DNA of 64,000 nucleotides from Myxococcales bacterium UBA1660. Its GTDB lineage: Bacteria; Myxococcota_A; Polyangia; Polyangiales; Houyiibacteriaceae. The notes below the pieces were generated by a model that did no database searches, was not told where the DNA came from, and worked only from the letters and a program-made list of their open reading frames with translations. How positions within the stretch are numbered: position 1 is the stretch's first letter; every line of letters starts with the position of its first letter. Below, one piece after another: positions 51,444 through 60,911 of the stretch. The stretch is from the NCBI GenBank assembly GCA_002320815.1, contig DCLA01000079.1, forward strand, positions 31,144-95,143. Reading direction: 5' to 3'. The position numbers and the translations under genes were made by a program.

Positions 51444-52937
51444 ATGGACATGGCTTCGAGACTCCGATTGGCGTTGGCCGTGGGGATGGTCGTTGCAGGG
51501 TGCGGAGCCCCCGCCGACTCGGACGACGCTCCTCGCCCCGATGGGGGCGTGACCTCCGACGGGAGTGCCGATGACGGTGGGCATCCGGTGCGTGACGGAG
51601 AGGCCGATGGCGCCGCAGCGCCGTCCGGGGACCTCGGCGCCCCCCAGACCGCCGGATTCAAGGAGCGCTTCGACATGACGCTACAGCCGGGCTTCTCCGT
51701 CGCCATGCTCGAGGCCTACGATGCCGAGCACGGGACCGACGCGGCCCGCTGGTACGACGAGTTCATCTCCGCCGACGATTTCAGCAGGTCCTTCGAGTCC
51801 GATTTCGAGAACTCGCTAGAGACCGACGGACAGGGCCCCCTGCGGGTGGTCGCCCGCCAGGTGTCCTGGGAGCTCAATGGGGCTCTCATGGCTCTCCGCG
51901 CGACGGGGAGCCCGGTCGTCCTCGACCGCATCCACGACCTGATGACCGTGGTGCTGAGTTATCGTGAGCGAAAGGACGGGTACCTGCTGCTCCCGTATCT
52001 CCTCGCCCCTCGAAACTGGCTCGGCAGCGGTCTCGAAGCCGGCCTTGCCTACGGAACCCTCGCGCAGGTGGCCTACGCCTTCTACCTCAACCGCGAGGCC
52101 GACCCGCGCTACGACGCGATGTACGAGGAGCTGGCCGATCACATGCGCGGAGCCCTCGAGCCGCATCTCACGGAGGGTCGCGGCTACACCGGCGGGAAGC
52201 TGTTCAACATCAGCCTCTTCCACCCGTACATCAGCATGATCCGTTACTACTGGTACTGGCACCTCATGCTTCGCGAGGAGCCCGGCGAAGAGGGGGCCGC
52301 GGACGCCTACCGCGCCGAGGCTCTCCGCATGGGGGAGGTGATGCTACGCGTGATGAAGACTGCGCCAAACGGGACCTTCGTCTTTCCGCATCGGGTCTGG
52401 CCCGAGGTCGGCGGCGGCTGCGTCGAGTCGTCCAGCGACTACTCGTGCGGGTACCATATGGTTCCCTACCCGGCGGAGTTCGCCTACACGCCGCCGTCGC
52501 TCATCATGGATGGGTTCCCCCCCTTCGCCGAGCGAGAGGTCCCACAGAAGCTGAGTCGCTCGTTCCGCTTGAACCTCTTCGACGGGGAAGAGCCCGTCCC
52601 GGGCATGAGCCGGCTCCTCGAGACCTTCTCGGGTGACGTGGGACCCAGCGACCGAGTGCCTTGTGGCGACGGGTGCCGGAGCGACTCCGTCTCCTTTCCG
52701 GAGGTGATCGATGGCCGCGAGGTCACGCTCACCTACACCAACTCGCGGAGCGAGAACGGTCACGCCTTCTACGCCATCTCCCGAGGCATCTCCTACCTCG
52801 CCTTCTGGGACGAGACCGGGGAGATCGCCGACGAGACGCGGCAGATCTTCGAGTACCTCGACGAGTCCCGACCGACCGCGGGAGCCGCGTTGCTCCTGGC
52901 CTATGAACTCTACACTGCGGGGGACTACGCGATGTGA
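51444..52937 (+). CDS. lipoprotein with probable alpha-barrel domain
   Basis: A 497-residue protein with signal ending 'VGMVVAGC', an Asp/Gly/Ala linker of about 45 residues and a long helical domain rich in aromatic residues ('SLFHPYISMIRYYWYWHLML', 'TYTNSRSENGHAFYAISRGISYLAFWDE'). Repeating helix pairs with Trp/Tyr/His suggest an (alpha/alpha)6 barrel such as glycan-acting enzymes use, but no family signature is certain. Four Cys near 330-420 may pair. Convergent overlap of 13 bases with the LysR gene. Confidence 0.65.
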   Translation: MDMASRLRLALAVGMVVAGCGAPADSDDAPRPDGGVTSDGSADDGGHPVRDGEADGAAAPSGDLGAPQTAGFKERFDMTLQPGFSVAMLEAYDAEHGTDAARWYDEFISADDFSRSFESDFENSLETDGQGPLRVVARQVSWELNGALMALRATGSPVVLDRIHDLMTVVLSYRERKDGYLLLPYLLAPRNWLGSGLEAGLAYGTLAQVAYAFYLNREADPRYDAMYEELADHMRGALEPHLTEGRGYTGGKLFNISLFHPYISMIRYYWYWHLMLREEPGEEGAADAYRAEALRMGEVMLRVMKTAPNGTFVFPHRVWPEVGGGCVESSSDYSCGYHMVPYPAEFAYTPPSLIMDGFPPFAEREVPQKLSRSFRLNLFDGEEPVPGMSRLLETFSGDVGPSDRVPCGDGCRSDSVSFPEVIDGREVTLTYTNSRSENGHAFYAISRGISYLAFWDETGEIADETRQIFEYLDESRPTAGAALLLAYELYTAGDYAM

Positions 52938-53854
52938 GCTGCCAGGGCGGCCCCGGCCTCGGCCCAGGGGTCGCCCGCGAGGGCTTCCGCCAGGAGGTCG
53001 AAGACTACCCGCACCCGCCGGCTGGTGCGCACTTCGCGGTGGCTGGTGAGCCACATCGGGACCTCGATGACGAAGTCGTCGAGGGCGCGGCGGACGCGCG
53101 GGTCGGCGTCGCCGACGCCGGCCATCATCACGCCCACGCCGGCGCCCTGGGTGATCAGCGACCACTGCACGTGCTGGTTCCCGCAGACGTAGGGGAAGGA
53201 CTCCGGCGTGAGCTCCATGCCCATGGCGTTGAGGGCCTTCATGAAGGCCCCCGTGGCGTCGAAGCCGATGAACTCCGCGCGGGAGAGCTCGGCGCGGGTG
53301 CTCGGGTCGCCGATGGAGGCGAGGTACTCCGGGGTGGCGTAGAGCGTCGCCTGGTCGTCGCGGATCTTCTTGGCGACCAGGTCGGCGTCGGTCGGCCGGT
53401 AGCTGCGGACGGCGATGTCCGCCTCTCGTCGACCCAGGTCGCTGGTCTGGTTGGTGGCCAGGATCTCCAGGGTGATCCCCGGATGCTCGCGCCGGATGCG
53501 CCTGGCTACCGCCGGGAGGACCCAGGCGGCCATCAGCTCTCCGACGGACACGACCACCGGCCCGTTCAAGGAGACGGACTGACCCGCCGCCACCCGGGAG
53601 AGCCGGGTGGCCTGGTCGGCCATGGCGCGCACGTGTTCGAGGAGCTCCAGGCCGGTCGCCGTGAGCGCGAGACCGCGCCCCACGCGCTCGAAGAGCAGCA
53701 CGTCCAGCTCGCTCTCCAGCGCGGCGACCTGCCGGCCCACCGTGGGCTGGGTGGTGCCCAGGGCCCGCGCCGCGGCCGAGAAGGAGCCCTCCTCGGCGGT
53801 CACCAGGAAGGCCCGCGCGTGGTTCCAGTCGAAGGCCACCCGATCCCAACTCAT
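52925..53854 (-). CDS. LysR-family transcriptional regulator
   Basis: A 309-residue protein with the N-terminal winged helix ('FLVTAEEGSFSAAARALGTTQPTVGRQVAALESELDVLLFERVGRGLALTATG'-type sequence at about 12-65) and the periplasmic-binding-like effector domain. The start at 53854 gives the usual 5-10 residues before the first helix. It is divergent from an MDR-family oxidoreductase gene 132 bases away, its likely target, in the classical LysR arrangement. Confidence 0.92.
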   Translation of the reverse strand: MSWDRVAFDWNHARAFLVTAEEGSFSAAARALGTTQPTVGRQVAALESELDVLLFERVGRGLALTATGLELLEHVRAMADQATRLSRVAAGQSVSLNGPVVVSVGELMAAWVLPAVARRIRREHPGITLEILATNQTSDLGRREADIAVRSYRPTDADLVAKKIRDDQATLYATPEYLASIGDPSTRAELSRAEFIGFDATGAFMKALNAMGMELTPESFPYVCGNQHVQWSLITQGAGVGVMMAGVGDADPRVRRALDDFVIEVPMWLTSHREVRTSRRVRVVFDLLAEALAGDPWAEAGAALAAHIA

Positions 53855-53866
53855 GCATTCATGCAT
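53853..53866. promoter_or_regulatory. ATGCAT-TC-ATGCAT repeat at the LysR start
   Basis: Two self-complementary ATGCAT hexamers, 2 bases apart, overlapping the start codon of the LysR gene. Possibly part of an autoregulatory site, but the overlap with coding sequence makes chance possible. Confidence 0.3.
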
Positions 53867-53986
53867 ATCACGAGTGCGAAACCCGTGGATTTTCAAAACG
53901 CTGGCGAATGGCAGAGTGCTTTTCACCGGGAGCGACCCGGAAGCGACCGGGGTTGGCCCGGAAGTCACCACCGAGGAGAGAACACC

Positions 53987-55024
53987 ATGCGCGCCGCTAC
54001 CCAAACCGAGTACGGAACCCCCGACGTCCTCCACGTCCGGTCGGTCGAACGACCGACGCCGGGCGCCCGCGAGGTCCTGGTCGAGGTCCACGCCAGCGCC
54101 GTGACCCAGGGCGACCGCCGCCTGCGGGCCGCCGACTTCCCCGGCATCTCCGCCGTCTTCGGGCGGCTCCTCTTCGGCCTCTTCCGTCCGCGCCACCCGG
54201 TCGGCGGCACGATGTTCTCCGGCCGGGTCGTCGCCACGGGCTCCGAGGTCACCCGCTTCGCCGTCGGTGACGAGGTCTTCGGCAGCGTCGACCGGGGGGC
54301 CTACGCCGAGTACGTCGCCGTCGCCGAGGACGGGCCCGTCGCACGCAAGCCGGCGGGGATCGACCACGCCGAAGCCGCCGCCATCCCCTACGGCGCCGGG
54401 ACCGCGCTCACCTTCCTGCGCGACCTGGCCGAGGTCCGCCCCGGCGAGCGCGTGCTCATCGTCGGCGCGACCGGCGGCGTCGGCCGCATGGCCGTCCAGG
54501 TCGCCAAACACCTCGGCGCTCACGTCACCGCGGTGGGTAGCCGGGACGCCGAGCTCTCGCGCGCGCTGGGGGCGGACGAGTTCATCGACCACACCGCCGA
54601 GGACTTCACCGCCCGTGACGCGCGGTGGGACGTGATCCTGGACACGACCGAGGGCGACCACTTCCGTGCCTTCGTGGGCTCCCTGACCGACACCGGCCGC
54701 TACCTCTCGCTCTACCTGACGCCGCGGCTCCTGGTGCAGATGGCGTGGTCCGCCCTCCGCGGCGGACCCCGCGCGATGGGCGGTGTGGCCCTGGGGTCGC
54801 GGGAGGGCATGGAGGACCTGCGCGCCCTCGTCGAGGCCGGCGCGCTTCGGGGCGTGGTCGCCCAGCGCCATCCGCTGAGCGAGGTCGGCGCGGCGCATCG
54901 GGCGCTCGAGCGGGGGCGCCTGCCGGGGGCCGTCGTGGTCGAGATGACCAGGGACCGCGGAGTCCCCCGAGCCCGCCCGGTCCCGGCGGGGAACACGAGC
55001 TTCGCCGTCGCGGGCTGGTTCTGA
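53987..55024 (+). CDS. zinc-independent MDR (quinone-reductase-like) oxidoreductase
   Basis: A 345-residue medium-chain dehydrogenase. GroES-like N-terminus with 'VLVEVHASAVTQGDRRLRAADFPG', nucleotide-binding 'VLIVGATGGVGRMAVQVAKHLGAHVTAV', and 'LGADEFIDHTAEDF'. The zinc ligands of alcohol dehydrogenases are missing, placing it with quinone oxidoreductase-type enzymes using NADPH. GAGGAGAG nine bases before the ATG is a good ribosome-binding site. The C-terminal 25 residues after 'GAVVVEM' are an unusual extension. Probably activated by the divergent LysR protein. Confidence 0.88.
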   Translation: MRAATQTEYGTPDVLHVRSVERPTPGAREVLVEVHASAVTQGDRRLRAADFPGISAVFGRLLFGLFRPRHPVGGTMFSGRVVATGSEVTRFAVGDEVFGSVDRGAYAEYVAVAEDGPVARKPAGIDHAEAAAIPYGAGTALTFLRDLAEVRPGERVLIVGATGGVGRMAVQVAKHLGAHVTAVGSRDAELSRALGADEFIDHTAEDFTARDARWDVILDTTEGDHFRAFVGSLTDTGRYLSLYLTPRLLVQMAWSALRGGPRAMGGVALGSREGMEDLRALVEAGALRGVVAQRHPLSEVGAAHRALERGRLPGAVVVEMTRDRGVPRARPVPAGNTSFAVAGWF

Positions 55025-55074
55025 GTGGCGGTTCGCGGATGTCGGTCCCGTCCGGGATGACTTCGGCGGCCGCG

Positions 55075-55989
55075 TCAGTCGCCTTGGCCGAAGACCGCGG
55101 TCCAGTAGTGGGTCCAGCGGGTGCCCGCCTTGCGGTAGTACCCGATGCCGACCCGGTTGGCGTTGTCGGCCATGACCGCGTCGCAGTGTCCGGTCGAGCT
55201 GCCCATCCACTGGCCCACGCTCGCCACGCCGGTGCCGTTGCCGGCCGCGATGTTCTCGTAGCGCGGTCCGCCGCCGTAGCCGGCGTCGCGAGCCCGATCG
55301 GAGAATCTGCTGCCGTCGGAGCCGGTGTGACTGAAGTAGTTCTCTTCGGCCATGTCCATGGAGTGGCAGCGCGCGGCGATGCGCAGCTCGTCGTTCATCG
55401 CGTAGGCGGGCACCGACATCTTGGGCCCGGACGCGCAGGTGTACCCGGTGCCACGGTGTCGGTTCATCTCGTCGAGGGCCGCGTCTTCCTCGGCGGCCCA
55501 ATCCGCCGGCCACGAGCCGAGGTCGGTGCAGTCGAGCTCGCAGTCGGTGTCGTTCGTGGGATCACACCCCGAGGGGCAGCACCCGTCGCCGCTGGCGCAC
55601 ATCGTGACCGGCGAGGCCTCGCACCGTCGATCGCACTCGCTCCCGACCAGGGTGCGCGTCGTACAGGACTCGGGCGGACACGAGGTCGGACAGTCGCCGT
55701 CGCAGCGCTCGCCCGGCTCGACGATGCCGTTGCCACACATCGGCTCGCCGCTCCCCAGGTCACCGCCGCTCCCCAGGTCACCGCCGCTCCCCAGGTCACC
55801 GCCGCTCCCCAGGTCACCGCCATTCCCCGCGTCGGCGCCCGGGCCGCCGCTCCCGGAGTCAGCGGCGCGGCTCATGTCCGCTCGCCCCTCTTGGGCGTCG
55901 TCGGTCTCGGGGACGACGCGAAGCTCGCCGGGATCGCAGCCGCTCATGACGAGGACACAGACAACGGACCACCGCGCGAACTTCTCCAT
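55075..55989 (-). CDS. CAP/SCP-domain lipoprotein with GDLGSG repeats
   Basis: A 304-residue protein with signal ending 'VCVLVMSGC', an Ala/Gly/Asp linker containing four exact GDLGSG repeats, a Cys-rich segment ('CGNGIVEPGERCDGDC', 'GDGCCPSGC') and a C-terminal CAP domain with 'LDEMNRHR', 'MNDELRIAARCHSMDMAEENYFSHTG', 'GGPRYENIAAGNG' and 'HCDAVM..NANRVGIGYY'. The His/Glu set of the CAP cavity is visible. Three GTG codons just upstream (to 56001) directly follow GGGAGG and may be used as start instead of the ATG. Confidence 0.85.
   Translation of the reverse strand: MEKFARWSVVCVLVMSGCDPGELRVVPETDDAQEGRADMSRAADSGSGGPGADAGNGGDLGSGGDLGSGGDLGSGGDLGSGEPMCGNGIVEPGERCDGDCPTSCPPESCTTRTLVGSECDRRCEASPVTMCASGDGCCPSGCDPTNDTDCELDCTDLGSWPADWAAEEDAALDEMNRHRGTGYTCASGPKMSVPAYAMNDELRIAARCHSMDMAEENYFSHTGSDGSRFSDRARDAGYGGGPRYENIAAGNGTGVASVGQWMGSSTGHCDAVMADNANRVGIGYYRKAGTRWTHYWTAVFGQGD
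55747..55818. repeat. 18-base tandem repeat, four exact copies
   Basis: GCCGCTCCCCAGGTCACC repeated four times without change, with a diverged fifth unit (GCCATTCCCC) after. It encodes the GDLGSG linker of the CAP-domain lipoprotein on the minus strand. Identity at DNA level indicates recent expansion by slippage, so copy number may vary between strains. Confidence 0.9.
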
Positions 55990-56061
55990 CGGCACCACCA
56001 CCTCCCGAAAGACCCGCCCGAGGATAGCGCAAGTCGGCGGAGCAGCCGAGGCCGGGGCGCC

Positions 56062-56484
56062 TCAGAGAAGGAAGCGGAGGAGCGCGAGGGCCGAGAAGAG
56101 CCCGGTGACGAGGGCCAGTGGTGTCAGGAGTTGGCGAACCTGGAGCAGGGCGCGGGGGCCGCGGAGCGCCACGCGCTGGAGGGGACCGGGGAAGCGGATG
56201 GCGATCGAGAGGGCGAAGATCGCGGTGAACGGCAGGTCGGCGCCGGGTCCCGGGATCCCGCGCCCAGTACGAAGCGCGTCCGCGAGGAACGCCAGCTGCC
56301 ACGCGGCGATGACCGCGATGACCGCGATGAGGAAGGGCCAGCGGAAGGGAAAGCCGACCGGTGCCGGCATGTCTTCCGCGGAGGCGGTGCCGACGAAGCC
56401 CTCGCCTTCGATGGCGCGGACGAGGCTCTGAGCGTCGGCCTCGGGGTGCCCTTCGGCGTCGGCCGGAGCGCCCGGGTGAGCCAA
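56062..56484 (-). CDS. small membrane protein
   Basis: A 140-residue protein starting at TTG 56484. A hydrophilic N-terminus of about 45 residues is followed by hydrophobic segments at about 50-70, 85-98 and 118-138. No family is recognised. It lies between two lipoprotein genes on the same strand, 14 bases after the end of the upstream one, and is likely co-transcribed. Confidence 0.55.
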   Translation of the reverse strand: MAHPGAPADAEGHPEADAQSLVRAIEGEGFVGTASAEDMPAPVGFPFRWPFLIAVIAVIAAWQLAFLADALRTGRGIPGPGADLPFTAIFALSIAIRFPGPLQRVALRGPRALLQVRQLLTPLALVTGLFSALALLRFLL

Positions 56485-56497
56485 CGAGCGCGCTAGC

Positions 56498-57799
56498 TCA
56501 GGGGCCGCAGAAGCCGCCGTGGGGGGCGCGGTGGAGGGTGCTCGTGCCGTCGTCGTGGAGGACCACGTACCACCACAGGTCGGACGAGACGTGGGTGATC
56601 TCCAGGGCCTCGGGGAAGACGTCGGCGAGCGCCACCGAGGTCGCGCCGATGTGCCTGGCGGATCCCCAGATCGAAGCCCCCGAGACGAGCGCGAAGCCTC
56701 GCTCGGCGAGCAGCAGTCCGTCCATGGCCGCGAGCGGCGCGCCCAGCTCGGGGTCGAGGGTCATCACCGGGTCGCCGAGGAGAGGTCCTTCGACGGGTAG
56801 GCGGCGGAGTTGCTCGCCGTCCCAGTAGTGGACTTTGCGCCGGTAGCGAGCGTTCTCCACCGCCACCGGGACCAGTCGGCCGCCGCCGATGGGAACGGAG
56901 TCGACCACCGTCCCACCCTCGCGGATCCGATAGAGACGCTCGTCGTTCGCGGCCCATTGGGTATCGCCGATGCCGGCCGACTCGAGCTGTCGGATCGAAC
57001 CTTCGATGCTCACCGACCAGCGAATGAGGGAGTCGGGGCCCGCGTAGACGTCGACCGCGCGGATCTCGTCGTCCACCGCGATGACCGGGCTGCGGGGATC
57101 GGCGATGACGGGTCCCTCGTGGGAACCGAGATCGACCAGGGCGTCATCGTCGTCGAGCGTCCAGAGGCGACCCTCGAGGACGAGCCACGGGCGGCTCGCG
57201 GTGAACGCCACGGCGAGGGCTCCCTCGGGCCAGGGCCGCTCCACCGAGTCCTGGGTGCGGCGGACGACGGCACCGCCCTCGGCGACGCCGAGGAGCCCGT
57301 CCACCTCGATGGGCTGGACCCGCTCGGGCTCCAGCACGGTGGGCTCGGTGATGCCCGCGCGCACGACGGTTCCGTCGGGGGCCACGAGGCGACCTTCCAT
57401 GGCCACCGGGCGGTCGAAGCCGACGAGCGAGACCGAGAGGAAGTAGGTGTCGCTGTGGGTGACGCTCCCTTCCACCAGGCCGGAGCGCGGGTCCGCGCTC
57501 GCCACCCGCCAGCACGACGTGTGGTCGGTGGTGATCCCGGGGAAAGCGACCCCCGACGCGAAGAGGGGATACTGTGCCGGGGCACAGGGACCGGAGCCGA
57601 CGGTGAGCTCGAGCTCTTCGGTGGGCGACACCGCCCAGAGCTCGGGGTCGTCGCACCCCTCGGCGACTACGCGCCCCCCGTCGGGCTCGGGCGATGTCGC
57701 GTCCACCGACCCGTCGGGGGCCGAGTGGCTCTGACCGCAGTCGCAAGCCGCCGCGAGGAGAAGCCAGAGCGTTACGCCGCGCTTGGAACGACCGGTCAC
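56498..57799 (-). CDS. beta-rich lipoprotein, possibly propeller-like
   Basis: A 433-residue protein with signal ending 'LWLLLAAAC' and a DGS/EPDGG linker. The mature part is composed of short repeated strand pairs with Asp-turns ('RPWLVLEGRLWTLDDDDALVDLGSHEGPVIADPRSPVIAVDDEIRAVDV'), suggesting a beta-propeller of six or more blades. Individual blades are not close repeats. No catalytic motif is seen. Function unknown. Confidence 0.62.
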   Translation of the reverse strand: MTGRSKRGVTLWLLLAAACDCGQSHSAPDGSVDATSPEPDGGRVVAEGCDDPELWAVSPTEELELTVGSGPCAPAQYPLFASGVAFPGITTDHTSCWRVASADPRSGLVEGSVTHSDTYFLSVSLVGFDRPVAMEGRLVAPDGTVVRAGITEPTVLEPERVQPIEVDGLLGVAEGGAVVRRTQDSVERPWPEGALAVAFTASRPWLVLEGRLWTLDDDDALVDLGSHEGPVIADPRSPVIAVDDEIRAVDVYAGPDSLIRWSVSIEGSIRQLESAGIGDTQWAANDERLYRIREGGTVVDSVPIGGGRLVPVAVENARYRRKVHYWDGEQLRRLPVEGPLLGDPVMTLDPELGAPLAAMDGLLLAERGFALVSGASIWGSARHIGATSVALADVFPEALEITHVSSDLWWYVVLHDDGTSTLHRAPHGGFCGP

Positions 57800-57863
57800 T
57801 TGGTCACTCTACTCCGGAACGGGGGGGCCCACAGGCCCGCGTCCACCGGCCGCGCCGGAGAGG

Positions 57864-59030
57864 TCAGGGGCAGACGGTGGGGCAGCCGCCGGCGTCGGCG
57901 GGGAGGGAGTCGATCCAGTCGATGACCTGGGCGCGGCCCGCCGTATCCACCAGCTCGGTGGCCAGGGGCGGCATCTTCGTGTCGCGCTCGCGGGACCCCA
58001 TGCGGTGGGCGACGACGCTGCGCAGGGAGTCGCCGGGCGCGACCCGGAGCTCGACGCTCTCACCGCCGGGGCCGGCGCCGACCCACTCGGAGCAGACGCA
58101 GACCGAGGTCGTGAAGGGCGGCGCGGTCTCGGCGCTCGAGCTGCCGACCGGGAGCCAGAAGACGAGGTCGCGCTCGGGGGTCGGGCCGCCGTGGCAGTTG
58201 CCGCAGTTGGCGTGGAGGTAGCCCAGGGCAGCCTGGGTGGTCGCGTCGCCGGGGATGGCCGCGTCGGCGCTGGTGATGGGGGTGGAGAGCCACCCGCCCG
58301 CGACGAGCTCGTCGAGGGTCACGCCGGGGCCCGAGTGGGCGAGCTGGATCGCGCTGAAGCCCATGACCACGTCGTCCTGGGCGGCGGAGTGACACTCGAC
58401 GCAGGCGCCGCGGGTGGGGATGTCGTGGGTGGTCCCGAGCATGTCGGTCTCGCCGAAGGGGCCGACCTCGGAGACAGAGAGCTGGTCGGCGCTCCACTGC
58501 CAGGACCGCATGGTCCAGCTCTCGGGGCCCTGGGCGGTGAGCAGCTTCTCGAAGACGCGGGTCTCGAGGCGCACGCCGTCGCGGGCGAAGGTCTTGTAGA
58601 GGCGCGTGCCCGCGGGGAAGCCCCAGCGGTCGGGGTCGGTGGTGTCGATCTGCGAACCCGGCGGCAGGTAGACGAAGCGCTCCTTGTCGGCGCCGTCGCT
58701 CCAGAGTTCGAAGCGAGGTGTGAAGGGGCGGACATCGGCGGCCAGCACGCTGCAGTCGGCGTCGGTGTAGAGGCCGGGCGGGCCGATACAGGCGGCCGGA
58801 GGCATGTCGACGCCGGAGTCCTCGAGGCCTGCGTCAGGGGCGGCCATGTCGGGCGGCGCGGCATCCATGGGGCCCGCGTCAGGACCCCCGGCGTCCACGG
58901 GGCCGCCATCCGGGGCACCCTGGTCCTCCAGGCCGCCGTCGGTCCCGCCATCGCTCGGACTCGACGTCTTGCAGGCGGTCAGCGCGAGGAGCGCAAAGCC
59001 GCCGAGCGCGATGGCGCGGGCTCGGGTCAT
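57864..59030 (-). CDS. diheme SO2930-like cytochrome c lipoprotein
   Basis: A 388-residue protein with signal ending 'LLALTAC', a long DAGGPDAG linker, then the diagnostic 'RFELWSDGADKERFVYLPPGS' and 'GTRLYKTFARDG' of SO2930-type diheme cytochromes. Two heme-binding motifs follow: 'CVECH' and 'CGNCH'. A 'MPPLATELVD' near the end may supply a Met ligand. It is probably an outer-membrane redox protein. Its start overlaps the stop of the gene upstream, so it belongs to a three-gene run with 59027 and 60912. Confidence 0.85.
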   Translation of the reverse strand: MTRARAIALGGFALLALTACKTSSPSDGGTDGGLEDQGAPDGGPVDAGGPDAGPMDAAPPDMAAPDAGLEDSGVDMPPAACIGPPGLYTDADCSVLAADVRPFTPRFELWSDGADKERFVYLPPGSQIDTTDPDRWGFPAGTRLYKTFARDGVRLETRVFEKLLTAQGPESWTMRSWQWSADQLSVSEVGPFGETDMLGTTHDIPTRGACVECHSAAQDDVVMGFSAIQLAHSGPGVTLDELVAGGWLSTPITSADAAIPGDATTQAALGYLHANCGNCHGGPTPERDLVFWLPVGSSSAETAPPFTTSVCVCSEWVGAGPGGESVELRVAPGDSLRSVVAHRMGSRERDTKMPPLATELVDTAGRAQVIDWIDSLPADAGGCPTVCP

Positions 59031-60904
59031 CGAAGGACGATGGCCGCGTCGGTCGCCACCACGTACTCGGGCAGCGAGCCGGTCCGGACGAGGTAGTAGA
59101 TCCAGCCGTCCGAGCGGAAACTCGGGAAGAGGGCGCGCTGGCCCGGCTGCATGTTCGTGATGCGGGTGCGCTCGCCGCTGATCAGGTCCACCAGATAGAT
59201 GTTCGAGATGCCCCGGTAGGGCGCGAACTCGGGGTCGCTCGGGCCGGTGAAGCCGAGGTCGACGGCGTCGGCATCCGTGGCCCGGTGGTGGGTCACGAGG
59301 TAGCGGTCGTCGAGCGCCAGCGCCGCTTTGCCGCCCGGGTAGCAGTAGCGGGCGATCTCGGGCAGGGACACGTTGGTCACCGTGCCGCCCGGGCCGCGGG
59401 TCAGGTCGATGCGCCGGAGAACGTAGCCGATGGGCGTCCCGCTCCCGTTGCCGATCTGGGTCACCACGACGCGCATCGTGGGAGAGATCACCGCCGATGC
59501 TTCGAACGGGACCTGCTCGAAGAACTCACCGGAGAGCTCGAAGCCCGCGCCGGTGTTGATCAGCCGGTACAGGGTGAGGTCGGCGTCGGCCCGTTCGCTC
59601 ACCGAAGGGTCGGAATCGGAGCTGCCCGGGTCCCCATCCCATACGCTGTCGACGACCCAGTAGTCGTCGCCCTCGAGGGCCGCGCCGACGTGCTGGTAGA
59701 GGCCGATCCCGTCCGGTGAGGTGCAGCCCGGCTCGGTGAGGGTCAGGGTCGTGGGGTCGCCGGCGGTGAGGATGCTGGTCGGGCAGACCTTGGTGCCGCC
59801 ACCCTGGAACATGAACCCCGAGCCGTCGGGGAAGAAGCCCGGGTCGAAGCTGGCGTCGACGCCGACGGAGACGTCCCGGGAGAGGTCGATGATCGAGGCG
59901 CCTGCGGAGATGCCGCCCCCATGGGCCACGAAGCGACCGCTGGGGGAGGTCTTGGTCCAGTAGCTGGAGTCGTAGGGCACCTCGAAGAGCACCCGCGTCT
60001 TGCTGCCGGCCACGACGTTCCAGTCCGCACCGGCGGCGGTGTCGGCGGCTTCGGGGTAGGTGGAGAGGCAGTCGAGGGGGCTGCCCGGGGTCGGGCAGCC
60101 GTGCATCAGCATCGCCGCGGCCTCGTTGCGGGCGGGCCATCCGCTGATCGCGCCTTCCTCGGCGAGGAGCGCGACGGAGGCGTCCGCGAACGACTCGCAG
60201 CTTCCTCGGGGCTGGAGGTGCGGGACCTGCCGCTCGACGTCGGGCGTACCGCGGAGGAACCACTCCGTGAGTACGTCGAACTGTTCCTGGGTGAGCGCGG
60301 TCTCGGGCGGCGTGGGGATCCGGACATCGGCGACGAACGCCAGGTAGGGCTCCTCCCAATCGTCACCCAAGGCCCGTCGGAACGCGAAGCCGAACCACGG
60401 CAAGGACGCACCGGTCGCGAAGACCCCCAGCCGATCCCGGTCAGGGGCCCCCTCGGTCTCGAAGCAGTCCAGCGCGGCCTGGGCAGCCTCCGGGGTCACC
60501 AGGTCCAGGTCGCCGAAACAGGTGCCCCAGGAGGCCATGGTCTGGTCCCAGAGCCTCCGGATGTTCGCGCGGGTCACCTCGTAGCAGCCGGGGCAGGTGG
60601 TCGCCGTCGCCGCCTGGAGGGTGAAGAGGATGGCGACCGCCTCACTGGCGAGGGTCTCGTCATCGGTCTCCACCGGGTTGCGGAAGACCGGCGCCATCTC
60701 GGGCGGCATGTCCGGCGCGGCGTCCACGCCGGAATCTTCGGGGCCGGCGTCGGGCTCGGTGGCCATGTCGGTGCCGGCATCGGGCACCTGCATGTCGAAG
60801 CCAGCGTCGGTCTCCAGGGGGGCGCGGCCATCGTCGCCGCACGCTCCGAGGGAGGTGAACAGCAGCAGCGAGGAGAGGAGCGAGGGAGTCCTGGGCGTGA
60901 GCAT
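59027..60904 (-). CDS. large surface lipoprotein, PD40-like
   Basis: A 625-residue protein with signal ending 'LLLFTSLGAC' and a DAG/DMP linker. N-terminal domain of helices ('CPGCYEVTRANIRRLWDQTMASWG', with a CPGC pair). Then beta-propeller-like blades with the PD40 style 'SPSGRFVAHGGG', 'FFPDGSGFMFQGGG' and 'FPSFRSDGWIYYLV'. It overlaps the diheme cytochrome gene by four bases and follows a CXXCH lipoprotein gene by seven, so all three may work together. The CXXC pair is not a full heme motif. Confidence 0.68.
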   Translation of the reverse strand: MLTPRTPSLLSSLLLFTSLGACGDDGRAPLETDAGFDMQVPDAGTDMATEPDAGPEDSGVDAAPDMPPEMAPVFRNPVETDDETLASEAVAILFTLQAATATTCPGCYEVTRANIRRLWDQTMASWGTCFGDLDLVTPEAAQAALDCFETEGAPDRDRLGVFATGASLPWFGFAFRRALGDDWEEPYLAFVADVRIPTPPETALTQEQFDVLTEWFLRGTPDVERQVPHLQPRGSCESFADASVALLAEEGAISGWPARNEAAAMLMHGCPTPGSPLDCLSTYPEAADTAAGADWNVVAGSKTRVLFEVPYDSSYWTKTSPSGRFVAHGGGISAGASIIDLSRDVSVGVDASFDPGFFPDGSGFMFQGGGTKVCPTSILTAGDPTTLTLTEPGCTSPDGIGLYQHVGAALEGDDYWVVDSVWDGDPGSSDSDPSVSERADADLTLYRLINTGAGFELSGEFFEQVPFEASAVISPTMRVVVTQIGNGSGTPIGYVLRRIDLTRGPGGTVTNVSLPEIARYCYPGGKAALALDDRYLVTHHRATDADAVDLGFTGPSDPEFAPYRGISNIYLVDLISGERTRITNMQPGQRALFPSFRSDGWIYYLVRTGSLPEYVVATDAAIVLR

Positions 60905-60911
60905 CCGGCAC

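Noticed and set aside
55747..55818. CRISPR-like repeat array
   Set aside because: Units are directly adjacent with no spacers and encode an in-frame linker.
57800..57863. GGGCC-CACA-GGCCC hairpin as a terminator
   Set aside because: Stem of five with no T-run, and it lies between two genes of the same strand that may be co-transcribed.
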